A stretch of 64,000 nucleotides of DNA from CAVQTK01 sp963716455 (GCA_963716455.1 CAVQTK010000018.1:124001-188000), one strand, 5' to 3'; shown: positions 44,885 through 54,109, numbered from the stretch's first letter. Notes: generated by a model from the sequence alone, not told the origin. Translations and numbers: made by a program.

Positions 44885-46123
44885 ATGAAAAATTCAAGTA
44901 AGAGTTTTGCATCTATCGAAACAGGATTAAATGCTTTATCCAATGGACGGATGATAATTCTAGTAGATAACGAAGGTCGGGAAAATGAAGGAGACTTAGT
45001 CATTGCCGCTCAACATGCTACTCCTCAAGCGATCAATTTTATGTGCCAAGAAGGACGAGGTTTAGTTTGTTTATCCATGCAGGAAGAAGACTTTTCTCGC
45101 TTAAATATTCCCATGATGACTATGAACAATCGCTCTGTACAACGAACTGCATTTGGAGTTTCGATCGAAGCTGCCCAGGGCGTGACAACAGGAATTTCGG
45201 TATCAGACCGAGCACGAACCATTCAGGTAGCAATTGACCCTAATACGGGTCCCAATGACATCATTATGCCAGGGCATATTTTTCCGCTGCAAGCAAGGAA
45301 GGGGGGAGTTTTAACCCGAGCAGGACATACTGAGGGGAGCGTAGACTTAGTTCGGTTAGCCGGATGCCAGTCTGCAGCAGTAATTTGCGAAATCATGAAC
45401 ACAGATGGGAGTATGGCGCGAAGGGAGGATTTATTAAAATTTGCCGAGAAACATAATTTGGCAATTATGACGATTAGTGACTTAATTCAATATCGGATTC
45501 TTCGTGAAAAGCTAGTAAACCTCTCCGCTAGCTCTTATCTGCCAACTCAACAATGGGGCAGTTTGCGTATACAAACTTTCTCAGGCTATTGGGAGGAGGC
45601 TGAGTCAATTGCTCTGATCAAAGATCCAATTGATCGGCAACAGCCTTGTCTGGTACGCATACACTCTGAGTGTTTGAGTGGTGATATTTTTGGATCCTTA
45701 CGTTGCGATTGCGGGACACAGCTCAATCAAAGTTTATCAAGTATTGCCAAGCAAGGCGGAATATTATTATATCTTCGTCAAGAAGGGCGGGGAATTGGTT
45801 TATTAAATAAAATAAAAGCTTATGCCTTACAAGATCAGGGACTCGATACGGTTGAAGCGAATCAACTTTTAGGCTTTGCTGCAGATCAAAGGGATTACGG
45901 ATTAGCAGCTCAAATGTTACGAGCTTTAGAGATTACGCAAGTACGTTTATTAACTAATAATCCAAACAAGGTCAAAGGATTAGAAGAATATGGAATTCAA
46001 GTAAAAGAACGTGTACCACTAGAAACTGAGCCTAATATTAACAATGAAAATTATCTTCGTACTAAACGTGATAAACTGGGGCATTGGTTAAAACATGCAG
46101 AAGCAATTACCAATTCTCGCTAA
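44885..46123 (+). CDS. ribBA: Bifunctional DHBP synthase / GTP cyclohydrolase II RibBA
   Basis: The N-terminal half makes 3,4-dihydroxy-2-butanone 4-phosphate: DNEGRENEGDLVIAAQHAT, RAGHTEGSVDLVRLAG and ICEIMNTDGSMAR. The C-terminal half is GTP cyclohydrolase II, with the zinc cysteines in HSECLSGDIFGSLRCDCG, the RQEGRGIGLLNKI loop and LTNNPNK. Both active sites look complete, unlike some gammaproteobacterial RibBA with a dead second half. 412 residues. It lies after the FMN riboswitch and terminator and before ribH. Confidence 0.96.
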   Translation: MKNSSKSFASIETGLNALSNGRMIILVDNEGRENEGDLVIAAQHATPQAINFMCQEGRGLVCLSMQEEDFSRLNIPMMTMNNRSVQRTAFGVSIEAAQGVTTGISVSDRARTIQVAIDPNTGPNDIIMPGHIFPLQARKGGVLTRAGHTEGSVDLVRLAGCQSAAVICEIMNTDGSMARREDLLKFAEKHNLAIMTISDLIQYRILREKLVNLSASSYLPTQQWGSLRIQTFSGYWEEAESIALIKDPIDRQQPCLVRIHSECLSGDIFGSLRCDCGTQLNQSLSSIAKQGGILLYLRQEGRGIGLLNKIKAYALQDQGLDTVEANQLLGFAADQRDYGLAAQMLRALEITQVRLLTNNPNKVKGLEEYGIQVKERVPLETEPNINNENYLRTKRDKLGHWLKHAEAITNSR

Positions 46124-46210
46124 TATATGACTTTAAGTTATGAAAATTTATTATAATGACAAATAAAAAATAATTTTTTGTCAGACTGTTATTAAAGAAA
46201 AAGGATTAAA

Positions 46211-46657
46211 ATGAAAATTGCTATTGTGGTAAGTCGCTTTAATCAAGAAGTGACGCGTCGATTATATGATGGAGCATTATCTCGCTTAGTGGAGCTCGGT
46301 GTGCCCCAATCTTTATTAGAAACAGAATGGGTTCCTGGGGCCATAGAATTGCCTCTTGCAGCGCAACAATTTGCTCAGCGAGGAGATTGCAGTGCAGTTA
46401 TTTGCTTAGGGGCTGTCATTCGTGGTGAAACAGATCATTATCAATATGTCTGTGAACAAGTCAGTTACGGTTGTCAAAAAGTTGCCTTACAGCATAATAT
46501 TCCAGTGATTTTTGGCGTGCTAACTACTCTAGATGAAGTTCAAGCTTTTGCACGATCTGGCGGAGAACACGGCCATAAGGGAAAAGAGGCGGCAGAAGCT
46601 GCTTTAGAAATGATAGCAACTATTCAAAAAATCCATAATCAAGTGGGTGCGAATTAA
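46211..46657 (+). CDS. ribH: 6,7-dimethyl-8-ribityllumazine synthase
   Basis: Condenses the RibA/RibD-derived pyrimidine with the RibB product. IAIVVSRFNQEVTRRLYDGA, VPGAIELPLAAQ, CLGAVIRGETDHYQYVCEQV and FGVLTTLDEVQAFAR are the family's active-site segments, including the His in GETDHY. 148 residues, typical. Good SD (AAAAAGGATTAAAATG). It overlaps the next gene's ATG by one base. Its product is the substrate of RibE, whose gene is not in the window. Confidence 0.96.
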   Translation: MKIAIVVSRFNQEVTRRLYDGALSRLVELGVPQSLLETEWVPGAIELPLAAQQFAQRGDCSAVICLGAVIRGETDHYQYVCEQVSYGCQKVALQHNIPVIFGVLTTLDEVQAFARSGGEHGHKGKEAAEAALEMIATIQKIHNQVGAN

Positions 46658-47733
46658 TGGCTGAAAGAAATCCTATCGTTCGTTCCATCACTGGTTGGTT
46701 GACTCATACTTTTGCTGATCCAGAAACGATAAGTTTGTTTATGACTTTAGTAATTGGTGTGCTGTTATTGGAATTTTTTGGTAATATTCTTATGCCAGTT
46801 TTGGTCAGCGTAATATTAGCTTATCTGCTTAATTCAGTGGTAAAGCTTCTTAAGCGTTGGCGTTGTCCGCATTTATTAGCCGTTATTTTAGTTTACTTGA
46901 TTTTTTTGGGGTTATTTATCTACGCATTAGTCTATTTAATCCCTTTATTGTGGCGGCAGTTAACCAATTTAATTAAAGAGTTGCCTGCTGCCCTTTTAAA
47001 TGGCCAAGTATGGTTTGAAAAAATTATAAAGACTCATCATCATTTCATACATTTATTCTCTAGTAAGCAAATAGAATCCATTGTCGTGATGATGCAAGAT
47101 CAAACTCCCAAATTAGGCCAAGCTGTTTTACATTTCTCTTTGAAAGCCATTCCTAATGTTGCAGAAATCATTTTATATTTCATTTTAGTGCCACTATTGG
47201 TCTTTTTCTTTTTAAAAGATAGCGAGATCATTACTAAATGGCTGACACAGTTTCTACCAAAAAAACGCACCCTAATGAAAAAAGTTTGGCTAGAAGTACA
47301 TAAAAAAATTGGCTGCTATGTACGGGGTCGAGTGATTGAAATACTTATTGTGGGAATTGCTTCAGTCATCGTCTTCGCTTGCCTCAATTTGGAATACGCG
47401 ATATTACTCGGAGCCTTGGTAGGAATATCAGTTATTGTTCCATACATTGGTGCGATCATTGTTACCATTCCTGTAGTGATTGTGGCTTTAATGGAATGGG
47501 GGTTATCCGCCCCTTTTTGGTATTTAATTATTGCTTATGCCATTATCATTGCTATTGATGGAAATATTTTATTTCCCATTTTATTTTCAGAAACCATGGA
47601 TCTCCACCCTATTGTGATTATTTTGTCCGTACTGATCTTTGGTGGAATTTGGGGTTTTTGGGGTGTGTTTTTTGCAATTCCCTTAGCAACCTTAGTAAAT
47701 GCAGTATTGAAAGCCTGGCCGCTTAAGCAATAA
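46657..47733 (+). CDS. AI-2E family (PerM/YdiK-like) membrane transporter
   Basis: 358 residues with about eight membrane helices in the AI-2E family pattern: a paired N-terminal hairpin (LVIGVLLLEFFGNILMPVLV), a soluble middle segment, then ILYFILVPLLVFFFLKDSE and the conserved C-terminal ISVIVPYIGAIIVTIPVV and GIWGFWGVFFAIPLATLV. PerM-like proteins have been linked to autoinducer-2 or Na+/Li+ export, and the true substrate varies. It overlaps ribH by one base, so it is co-transcribed from the riboswitch promoter or an internal one. Confidence 0.9.
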   Translation: MAERNPIVRSITGWLTHTFADPETISLFMTLVIGVLLLEFFGNILMPVLVSVILAYLLNSVVKLLKRWRCPHLLAVILVYLIFLGLFIYALVYLIPLLWRQLTNLIKELPAALLNGQVWFEKIIKTHHHFIHLFSSKQIESIVVMMQDQTPKLGQAVLHFSLKAIPNVAEIILYFILVPLLVFFFLKDSEIITKWLTQFLPKKRTLMKKVWLEVHKKIGCYVRGRVIEILIVGIASVIVFACLNLEYAILLGALVGISVIVPYIGAIIVTIPVVIVALMEWGLSAPFWYLIIAYAIIIAIDGNILFPILFSETMDLHPIVIILSVLIFGGIWGFWGVFFAIPLATLVNAVLKAWPLKQ

Positions 47734-48065
47734 CACTTCTGTAGCTTAGAACACTATTTTATTCATGTCATCCCCAGATCACATTGAGTTAACACGGTCA
47801 TCCAGCCGCCCCTCCACGCAATGACTAAATTAAAGCGTTTAAAATTACTATTTTATTCATTTTGAATAAAAAATCCTTTTTTTATAAAAACTCCGCGTTT
47901 GAGTCTCAGAGAAAAGACACATACCCACCAATTTATAAAAAATCTGATGACCCAAGAAGTTAACACGAATCTTGTCTTTAGTTTACACGAGAAATTAATC
48001 GTGTCTATTCTCACCGCCACTAGCAGTTGGAGCCAACTTTATTAATTCATAAAAGCAAAATAAGG
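47734..48065. other. Intergenic region with repeat debris, no gene seen
   Basis: 332 bases between two convergent genes. It contains GTCATCCCC and GGTCATCCAGCCGCC fragments that look like remains of the GTCATCCC-type palindromic repeat, then AT-rich text with runs of A and T (TAAAAAATCC, TTTTTTTATAAAAA). I found no ORF, tRNA or convincing terminator. Confidence 0.5.
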
Positions 48066-49349
48066 CTAAGTTAATTCTAATCTGGAATCGACACTTAGAT
48101 TGATTATTTTTGGTTGAACAGTCGGTACTGTAAAATCATCTCGGTATTGAAAAAAAGGCCTTCGTGATGAAGCTGACGGCACTGATCTTTTAGCCTGTGG
48201 TTCTGGGAGATTTGGAATATGCTCAAGTTTACGCTTGGTTAGTTTTTGCTTTGATTTTGTTATAGCGCTCCGATTATCATTGCTTTTTTGATTATCGTCT
48301 TTTGGTTCTTCAGCTCGTTTTTCTTCTCCGGGTTCGCTTATAGTGTTGATTTCGCCGTCCAGAGACAATGGCGGTGCAAGACTAGATTCAATCTTAAGCA
48401 TAGGTTGCTTGATACCTTGGTTTTCTCTAATCACTAACGTGCCAGTGAAAGTTTCAAACAAAGGTAAACTTTTCAAGAAATTAAAACTGACTTCGATATC
48501 GTTACCTTTGTTGGGAAATTGGATGATGGTTTGCAGGTCCGCTAGAGATATTCCTTTCGGCAATAAGGGATTGCTTTTTGCCAAATTGTAAAAGAGCTCG
48601 ATAAGGTTGGTCAGTGATTTGCGACCAGAAAAAGTTTGTATGACTTTCTTTAGCTTTAATTGGGAAATTGTATCCATTGAAGGACGCAAAAGTTCTATTT
48701 TTTTACCTAACAGCAATAAAACGGCCGTGGCCTGCACAAAATAAGTGACGAATTGATTGCAGTTGGCGCCGTGATATTTGCTTAATGGTTCATTTTTTCC
48801 CTGGGGGTGAGTTAAACCAGTACGTAAGGCGACGCGAACAGCTCGAAAAGTGTTAATTGTTTTTCCAAGAGTTTCTGCTAATTTTGTCGAGGCATATTGA
48901 GTCATGGGCCTTTCGTTATTATAAGGAGTCAATGGAATGCCTAAACTGCCCATAATGGTATTTTTTTTGTATTCGTTTTTTTCATCCTTGTTAAATTTTT
49001 CGATTGCGGTAACTTGTTCTTTTGAGAGGAGTGGAGCGAGCTGTTTAGCGATAGCAATCATCAATCGGGAAGCGTCTGGATGCACCCACCGAATCACTGA
49101 CACAACCGTATCTTTATTAGGAAAATATTGATCAAGAGTATGGCGAACGCCACCTTCGACCTTCTTTCCTGGGTTGGAATGAATTACACAGTGTTTATCT
49201 TCTAGTATTCCCGTATATAGCCAAGAGTGGCTGAATAATTTACCATCACCCCACCGTTGGAACTCGAACACCAAGTCTCCTGGGTGTAATAAAATCTCTC
49301 TTTTTTCATTTTTATCGTCGATTGGTGCAAATTTTGGGTCATTTTTCAT
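48066..49349 (-). CDS. Putative permuted-papain (LRAT/YiiX-like) cysteine hydrolase with basic disordered tail
   Basis: 427 residues, no signal peptide or membrane helix. Near the N-terminus are LLHPGDLVFEF, FSHSWLYTGI and CVIHSNPGKKVEGGVRH (about residues 20-70); further on is HGANCNQFVTYFVQATAVLL (about 195). A His in an H-(A/S)-x-x-Y-x-G strand followed much later by NCxxFV is the order of the circularly permuted papain-like NlpC/P60 group (LRAT, YiiX). His and Cys are the probable catalytic pair. The last 110 residues are Lys/Ser/Glu-rich and disordered, with a nuclear-localisation-like KSKQKLTKRKLEH. An intracellular-effector role is inference; no close homolog recognised. Confidence 0.6.
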   Translation of the reverse strand: MKNDPKFAPIDDKNEKREILLHPGDLVFEFQRWGDGKLFSHSWLYTGILEDKHCVIHSNPGKKVEGGVRHTLDQYFPNKDTVVSVIRWVHPDASRLMIAIAKQLAPLLSKEQVTAIEKFNKDEKNEYKKNTIMGSLGIPLTPYNNERPMTQYASTKLAETLGKTINTFRAVRVALRTGLTHPQGKNEPLSKYHGANCNQFVTYFVQATAVLLLLGKKIELLRPSMDTISQLKLKKVIQTFSGRKSLTNLIELFYNLAKSNPLLPKGISLADLQTIIQFPNKGNDIEVSFNFLKSLPLFETFTGTLVIRENQGIKQPMLKIESSLAPPLSLDGEINTISEPGEEKRAEEPKDDNQKSNDNRSAITKSKQKLTKRKLEHIPNLPEPQAKRSVPSASSRRPFFQYRDDFTVPTVQPKIINLSVDSRLELT

Positions 49350-49360
49350 AACCTCTATCG

Positions 49361-49389
49361 TATAATATATTCATTAACTGAATATTAAA
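49361..49389 (-). promoter_or_regulatory. PmrA-box-like repeat and -10 upstream of the papain-fold gene
   Basis: On the minus strand 49389-49370 reads TTTAATATTCAGTTAATGAA. The first half fits the PmrA half-site cTTAAtATT at eight of nine positions; the second half at five of nine, with the standard two-base spacer. TATATTATA follows directly and could be a -10, but this would place the transcript start only a few bases before the ATG at 49349. The region is extremely AT-rich. Confidence 0.35.
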
Positions 49390-49559
49390 TATACAATTAT
49401 TGGAAAATCTTTTACTAAATATGCCGTAATTGTTTTGTTCGGCGCAATTAGCCAGATAAAGCCCTTTGTGATTTCAATTAATGATGCGCCACAATGCAGA
49501 GATTTAGTTACCCGATTAAAGACCACGCATTTTTATCAAACTAGCGATCAAACGTGGGA

Positions 49560-50963
49560 TCACTTCCAAATAATTTCTTGAATTGAGCTAGGCTTGCTAT
49601 AAGTTTCTGGCTTGATTATAGAAATACTATCTGCGGCATCTAACTGTAATTTTTGGACATTACTAAACCCATAACTAAAATCTAATGGCATAATTACTGT
49701 TTTACCTAATATCGCACGACCGTTAAGTCCAAATAAATTTTGTGTATGTAATCCCCAAATATCTTGTAATACATATATTTTATTATTAAAAGTTCCTATA
49801 TAAAGCGCAATATGACCAGGAAAATGGATAATAGAAAAAAATGGCACGCCATTTTTAGTAATCCGCTGCCGTTTTTTTTCACGATTCAAATTAGCTAAGG
49901 ATATAATTTCTCCCATTTTCCCTTGTTGGGTTGAATTTCGCGGCAGCCAAATACCAAATCCAGCTAGTAAATCTCGGGTAGTCGAGGAGCAGTCGCGCAA
50001 CTCATATAAACTTCCCCAACCATAAATAGTACCCATAAAATCTTGAGCTAATAAGGCTATATTTTTAGTGTTAGCTGCAATGGGGAATTCTAGGGTTTCG
50101 GCTTTATTAACAGATAAAATATTTGTTTTTATTTGTCCATTAGAATCCAGAAATGGAACCAATACTTGATATTGCTGATTATCGCTATGCAGTATTGGAA
50201 ACAAGGTTCCCTTATGCATTGCGGTTAATACCATTTTTTGAGGAGTTAACAGCGGCACTTGATCATGTAAAGCTACTAAATAGGTATGTTTTTTCCATTC
50301 AGCTATAAAATCAGGGGTTATTATTCCAATATCATTACTAGGCGCCCAACCATAAAAACTGTCTGTTCTCACTAAATACCAAAGATGATCTTTAGTTGGT
50401 TGCAAAATCCACACGGGGGCGCCTACACTAATTGTAGATTCTATCCAATTGTCAAATGGGTGTCCTTCACCCGCTTCATCAGGCTTTCCATATGAGGGTA
50501 ATAAAGTTGGAAAAACTCTCACCTCAGTATTATGCAATACAATTCCTGGTTTATTAATTCTTGGAAAATCATTTAAATCGGCATTATTAATTAAGCTTTC
50601 AATGTTTTGTTTAGAAATGGGATTTTTATTTAAATGCCAACCTGGCTGCTCTAAAAAATGCTTAAAATCTTGTTGCATTTTTTTTAATACCTGGGCATTG
50701 AAATTTTGTGAATTGATGTCATCGGTCCAGGGCGAAAAATAAAGACGCAAAAACGCTTGAGTCAATTGAGACTGCTGAAATTTATTTAGCTTTAAGGTAG
50801 CTGAACTATCATTAACGTAATGAGATAGGTTTTGATCGATTCGATTTAGTTTTTTTTCTACAGATTGATTAGTTGCTTCATGTATTCTAAACCAAAAAAC
50901 AAATACGATAAGAGAAATTAAAATAATCAAGCCAATAAAACATTCAAATTTTTTACCTTTCAT
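49560..50963 (-). CDS. SH3-domain NlpC/P60 cell-wall peptidase
   Basis: 467 residues with an N-terminal membrane anchor (about 9-25). A stabilising N-terminal region (NLPC_P60 N-term type, FYFSPWT-like as LYFSPWTDDI) follows, then tandem bacterial SH3 domains (WYLVRTDSFYGWAPSNDI near 205) and the NlpC/P60 catalytic domain. In it YGWGSLYELRDCSSTTRDLL holds the nucleophile Cys, and FPGHIALYIG the His. It probably cleaves D-Glu-(gamma)-DAP bonds in peptidoglycan stems in the periplasm. Family call firm, exact bond inferred. Stand-alone gene. Confidence 0.88.
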   Translation of the reverse strand: MKGKKFECFIGLIILISLIVFVFWFRIHEATNQSVEKKLNRIDQNLSHYVNDSSATLKLNKFQQSQLTQAFLRLYFSPWTDDINSQNFNAQVLKKMQQDFKHFLEQPGWHLNKNPISKQNIESLINNADLNDFPRINKPGIVLHNTEVRVFPTLLPSYGKPDEAGEGHPFDNWIESTISVGAPVWILQPTKDHLWYLVRTDSFYGWAPSNDIGIITPDFIAEWKKHTYLVALHDQVPLLTPQKMVLTAMHKGTLFPILHSDNQQYQVLVPFLDSNGQIKTNILSVNKAETLEFPIAANTKNIALLAQDFMGTIYGWGSLYELRDCSSTTRDLLAGFGIWLPRNSTQQGKMGEIISLANLNREKKRQRITKNGVPFFSIIHFPGHIALYIGTFNNKIYVLQDIWGLHTQNLFGLNGRAILGKTVIMPLDFSYGFSNVQKLQLDAADSISIIKPETYSKPSSIQEIIWK

Positions 50964-51002
50964 ATTTGTAACAGCTCACTGTGAATAGTAATAGTGTTAT
51001 AT

Positions 51003-51326
51003 TTATTTTTGATCTTCCTGCAAATTCAGCAACTGACTAAAATTCGTCATTTTTTCCTGAATCAGTTGATTTATTTTGTGAGTCGCATTATTTATAGCTG
51101 CAGTAATTAAATCTTGTATCACTTCTTTGAGCTCTATCAATAATTCATCTGCTAAAAGTAGCTCTTTGACCAGGTATTGGGCGGACATAGTAACCTTGAC
51201 TAAGCCGGCTCCTGCTTCACCCACCACTTCAATTTTGGCTAATTCCGCCTGATTTTTCTCCATCATTTCTTGAATTTTTTTGGCGCCTTTCATTAAGTCA
51301 CCTAGATTAAATTTACCGCCAAGCAT
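51003..51326 (-). CDS. ybaB: YbaB/EbfC nucleoid-associated protein
   Basis: A small DNA-binding protein of about 107 residues. GGKFNLGDLMKGAKKIQEMM at the start and VVGEAGAGLVKVTMSAQYLV in the middle are the family signature, with a C-terminal helix KINQLIQEKM. I start it at ATG 51326; a TTG at 51341 would add five residues. It follows recR, as usual for the dnaX-ybaB-recR locus, though the order of ybaB and recR is swapped here. Confidence 0.92.
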   Translation of the reverse strand: MLGGKFNLGDLMKGAKKIQEMMEKNQAELAKIEVVGEAGAGLVKVTMSAQYLVKELLLADELLIELKEVIQDLITAAINNATHKINQLIQEKMTNFSQLLNLQEDQK

Positions 51327-51342
51327 ATTTTTCTCTCTCAAA

Positions 51343-51945
51343 TTAAATGATTAATGGCGCGCGCAAACGAAATGCGTGGCCTAGTGTGTTGCCATCTAAA
51401 TACTCTAATTCTCCACCAAACGGAACGCCGTGTGCAATGCGAGTGCAAGAAATTTTCTCCGTATTGACATGACTAACAATATAATGCGCAGTAGCTTTGC
51501 CTTCCATAGTAGGATTTGTCGCTAAAATGAGTTCAGTAATGGGTTCTTTTTTGAGCCGATCTAATAGAGCGGGTATACCAATTTCTTGCGGACCAAGACC
51601 ATCTAGTGGCGATAAATGACCCTGCAGGACAAAATATAACCCTTTGTAACTCAGAGTTTGCTCGATCGCTAATACATCAACGGGATTTTCTACTACGCAC
51701 AATAAATTCTGCTCTCTTTTAGGATTACGACAAAGCAAGCAATAGGTTTCTTCTGTATATAATCGGCAACGCTGACATTCTTGTACTCGATGCAATGCTT
51801 GTTGTAAAGCTTCGGCCAAGGCCATACCTTTTTCTCGTCCAGAACTGGCTAGCATTTGAAATGCCAAGCGTTGGGCCGTCTTTGGCCCAATTCCAGGCAG
51901 AGTTTGCAATGTTTCGAGTAAACGTTTAATCAGCGGGCTTAGCAT
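51343..51945 (-). CDS. recR: Recombination mediator RecR
   Basis: Works with RecO (and RecF) to load RecA on gapped DNA. N-terminal helix-hairpin-helix LPGIGPKTAQRLAFQML (about residues 16-32), a four-Cys zinc finger (CQRCRLYTEETYCLLC, about 57-72) and the Toprim domain with CVVENPVDVLAIEQT and ILATNPTMEGKATAHYI. 200 residues, typical. Confidence 0.96.
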   Translation of the reverse strand: MLSPLIKRLLETLQTLPGIGPKTAQRLAFQMLASSGREKGMALAEALQQALHRVQECQRCRLYTEETYCLLCRNPKREQNLLCVVENPVDVLAIEQTLSYKGLYFVLQGHLSPLDGLGPQEIGIPALLDRLKKEPITELILATNPTMEGKATAHYIVSHVNTEKISCTRIAHGVPFGGELEYLDGNTLGHAFRLRAPLII

Positions 51946-51953
51946 TATTACTA

Positions 51954-52364
51954 TTAGTTTTGATCTTCATCCAGTGGAATATTTTTAATTTCCTCAGGAA
52001 TATTCATACTTTGTAACAGCTCCATAGTTTGATTTTGAGTGGTTTTTTGAATTTTTTCACTCAAATCTTTCCAAGCTTCGCGCAAACGCCATTCAAATTC
52101 TTTCTGACTGAATTTTCCATTTGCATCTGCAAAAGCACGTGGATTAATTTTGATATCCTCAAAGGAATAAATTGCAGTCATAAAAATTTCAATGGTTTCA
52201 TCACGAGATTTACCACTGATTTTGGTTTGGGCTAAACGAGAATAAGTTTCTTGCATTTGCTGTTGCATTGCTAAGATACTATTTTTGATCTCGTGTATCA
52301 GTGGATTATCTTCTTCTGTTGTTGACAAACCTTCTCTTGTCATAGGCATATTTGCGTTTTGCAT
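51954..52364 (-). CDS. Hypothetical protein between dnaX and recR
   Basis: A 136-residue acidic soluble protein predicted to be mostly helical: NPLIHEIKNSILAMQQQMQE, then FMTAIYSFEDIKINPRAFAD, KEFEWRLREAWKDLSEKIQ and an acidic end NIPLDEDQN. No motif or family recognised. It sits 23 bases after dnaX and eight before recR in the same direction, so it is co-transcribed with the clamp-loader/repair genes. Its position usually belongs to ybaB, which is present separately downstream. Confidence 0.7.
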   Translation of the reverse strand: MQNANMPMTREGLSTTEEDNPLIHEIKNSILAMQQQMQETYSRLAQTKISGKSRDETIEIFMTAIYSFEDIKINPRAFADANGKFSQKEFEWRLREAWKDLSEKIQKTTQNQTMELLQSMNIPEEIKNIPLDEDQN

Positions 52365-52387
52365 AATTTTCCCCTCTTTGGTTGTTG

Positions 52388-53946
52388 TTATTGTTTATCT
52401 CTCGTATTGATACTTTCTTTGATTACCGTGGCATCAAATGTTTGTATCATTTGTTGCACAATAGGATCGCTGAAAATAGCTTGTTCGGCGATTTGCTGCT
52501 GTGTTTCTTGTTGACGCTTTGCTATTGCGGCAGGTGTTTCTGTAACTTCTTGATCGATAGTTATTTCTACGGTCATTTTTCTACCTAAATAGCGACTAAC
52601 AGCGTCAGTAATACGTATAATGTGTTTTTGATTTAGTAAGTATTGTTGTTTGGGATGGAGATGTAATTTTAACAACGTCTCATTATATTCTTTTATCACG
52701 CAATGTTCAGCTAGAGCCTTGGTTACTCCATCTAAAGGCAATTGTTTAAGTATGTCCTCCCAATTAGACGGAGATTTTTTTTCTAATAGGGGGGAGGGGT
52801 GATTTGAATTTTTTCCGGGATGTTCGGAGTATTTTTGTCTTTGTCTAAGGCAAGTAAATCAGTTTGCGGAATAAATGCCAACATGCGTAACAGAGCCATT
52901 TCAAAACCACTTCGCGGAGTGGGAGCCCAAGGTAAATCACGTTGTCCTATTAATCCAATTTGATAAAATAACTGGATATTTTCCTGAGTGGTTTGCTGTG
53001 CTAAGGAAACAAACCTTTCATTTCCCACAGAGAGAGCGAGGGCAGGGGCTGCTTGAACAACAGCTATTTGGTGTAGCTGAGATAAAATATCTGCTAACGC
53101 TCGGCTAAAATCTGCCCCCATTTCTGTTAATTGAGCACTATTTTCTAATAAGGCATTAACATCATTGGTAATGAGAGCCTGAAGAATTTTAAAAAGTACT
53201 TCGGTATCAATATTGCCTAGCATAGTATTTACTTCTTTAACTAGAACTTGGCCATTTCCGTAAGCTATTCCATGATCAAGTAAGCTTAAGGCATCTCGCA
53301 TACTCCCTTGCGCCGCCTTGGCCAATAGCGAAACCGCTTCTGCTTCATAATAAATTTGTTCTTTCTTTAAAATATCATGCAAGTGAGCGCTAATAGCCTC
53401 AGTTGATATAGCACTCAAATGGAACTGCAAACAACGTGATAACACTGTAATAGGTAAACGTCTGGGATCGGTAGTCGCTAATAAAAATTTCACATGAGAT
53501 GGAGGTTCTTCTAAAGTTTTTAATAAAGCATTAAAGCTGTGACCGGAAAGCATGTGAACTTCGTCAATAATGTAAATTTTAAAACGGCCCTTGGCTGGAA
53601 GATATTGCACATTATCAAGTAACTCTCTCGTGTCTTCTACTTTAGTGCGAGAAGCCGCATCAACTTCTATAAGATCTACAAATCGATTGTTATCAATTTC
53701 TTGACAATGTTGGCAAGAATCACAAGCTTGTGCACAAATTCCCTGCTCGCAATTAAGGCACTTAGCTAAAATTCGAGCTATAGTAGTTTTGCCAACCCCT
53801 CGAGTACCGGTAAATAAATAAGCATGATGCAAACAATTGCGAGTAAGCGCATTAGTAAGCGCGCGTACTGCGGGATCTTGGCCTACGACGTGGCTAAATT
53901 GCCAAGGTCGCCATTTTCGTGCCAAAACTTGATATTGTCTTTGCAT
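52388..53946 (-). CDS. dnaX: DNA polymerase III subunit tau/gamma; tau needs a -1 frameshift
   Basis: Clamp-loader ATPase. The zero frame (53946-52783, 387 residues) has Walker A GTRGVGKTT (about residues 45-53), a four-Cys zinc module (CLNCEQGICAQACDSCQHC), IIDEVHMLSGHSFNALLKTLEE, LATTD and SRC, so domains I-III are complete. It ends ITPPPY-stop. A -1 shift at CCCCCC just before the stop continues PLLEKKSPSNWEDILKQLPL and the tau C-terminal domain (LLKLHLHPKQQYLL to INTRDKQ), total about 518 residues. The two readings would give gamma-like and tau-like products. Chance indel or programmed shift cannot be settled here. Confidence 0.9.
52775..52794 (-). promoter_or_regulatory. Candidate -1 frameshift site in dnaX
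   Basis: Minus strand: CCT CCC CCC TAT TAG followed by eight A. The C6 run (52794-52789) directly precedes the zero-frame stop, and the A8 run (52782-52775) follows it. The -1 frame reads CTA TTA GAA AAA AAA TCT. There is no canonical X XXY YYZ heptamer. Slippage by polymerase or ribosome on C6 is possible. A small CTCC/GGAG hairpin follows. Confidence 0.35.
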
Positions 53947-53995
53947 CTACAATTCCGATTCTTGGGATTAGGAAAAAACAAATATTTATAATAAT

Positions 53996-54101
<106 letters not shown>

Positions 54102-54109
54102 AAACTTGG

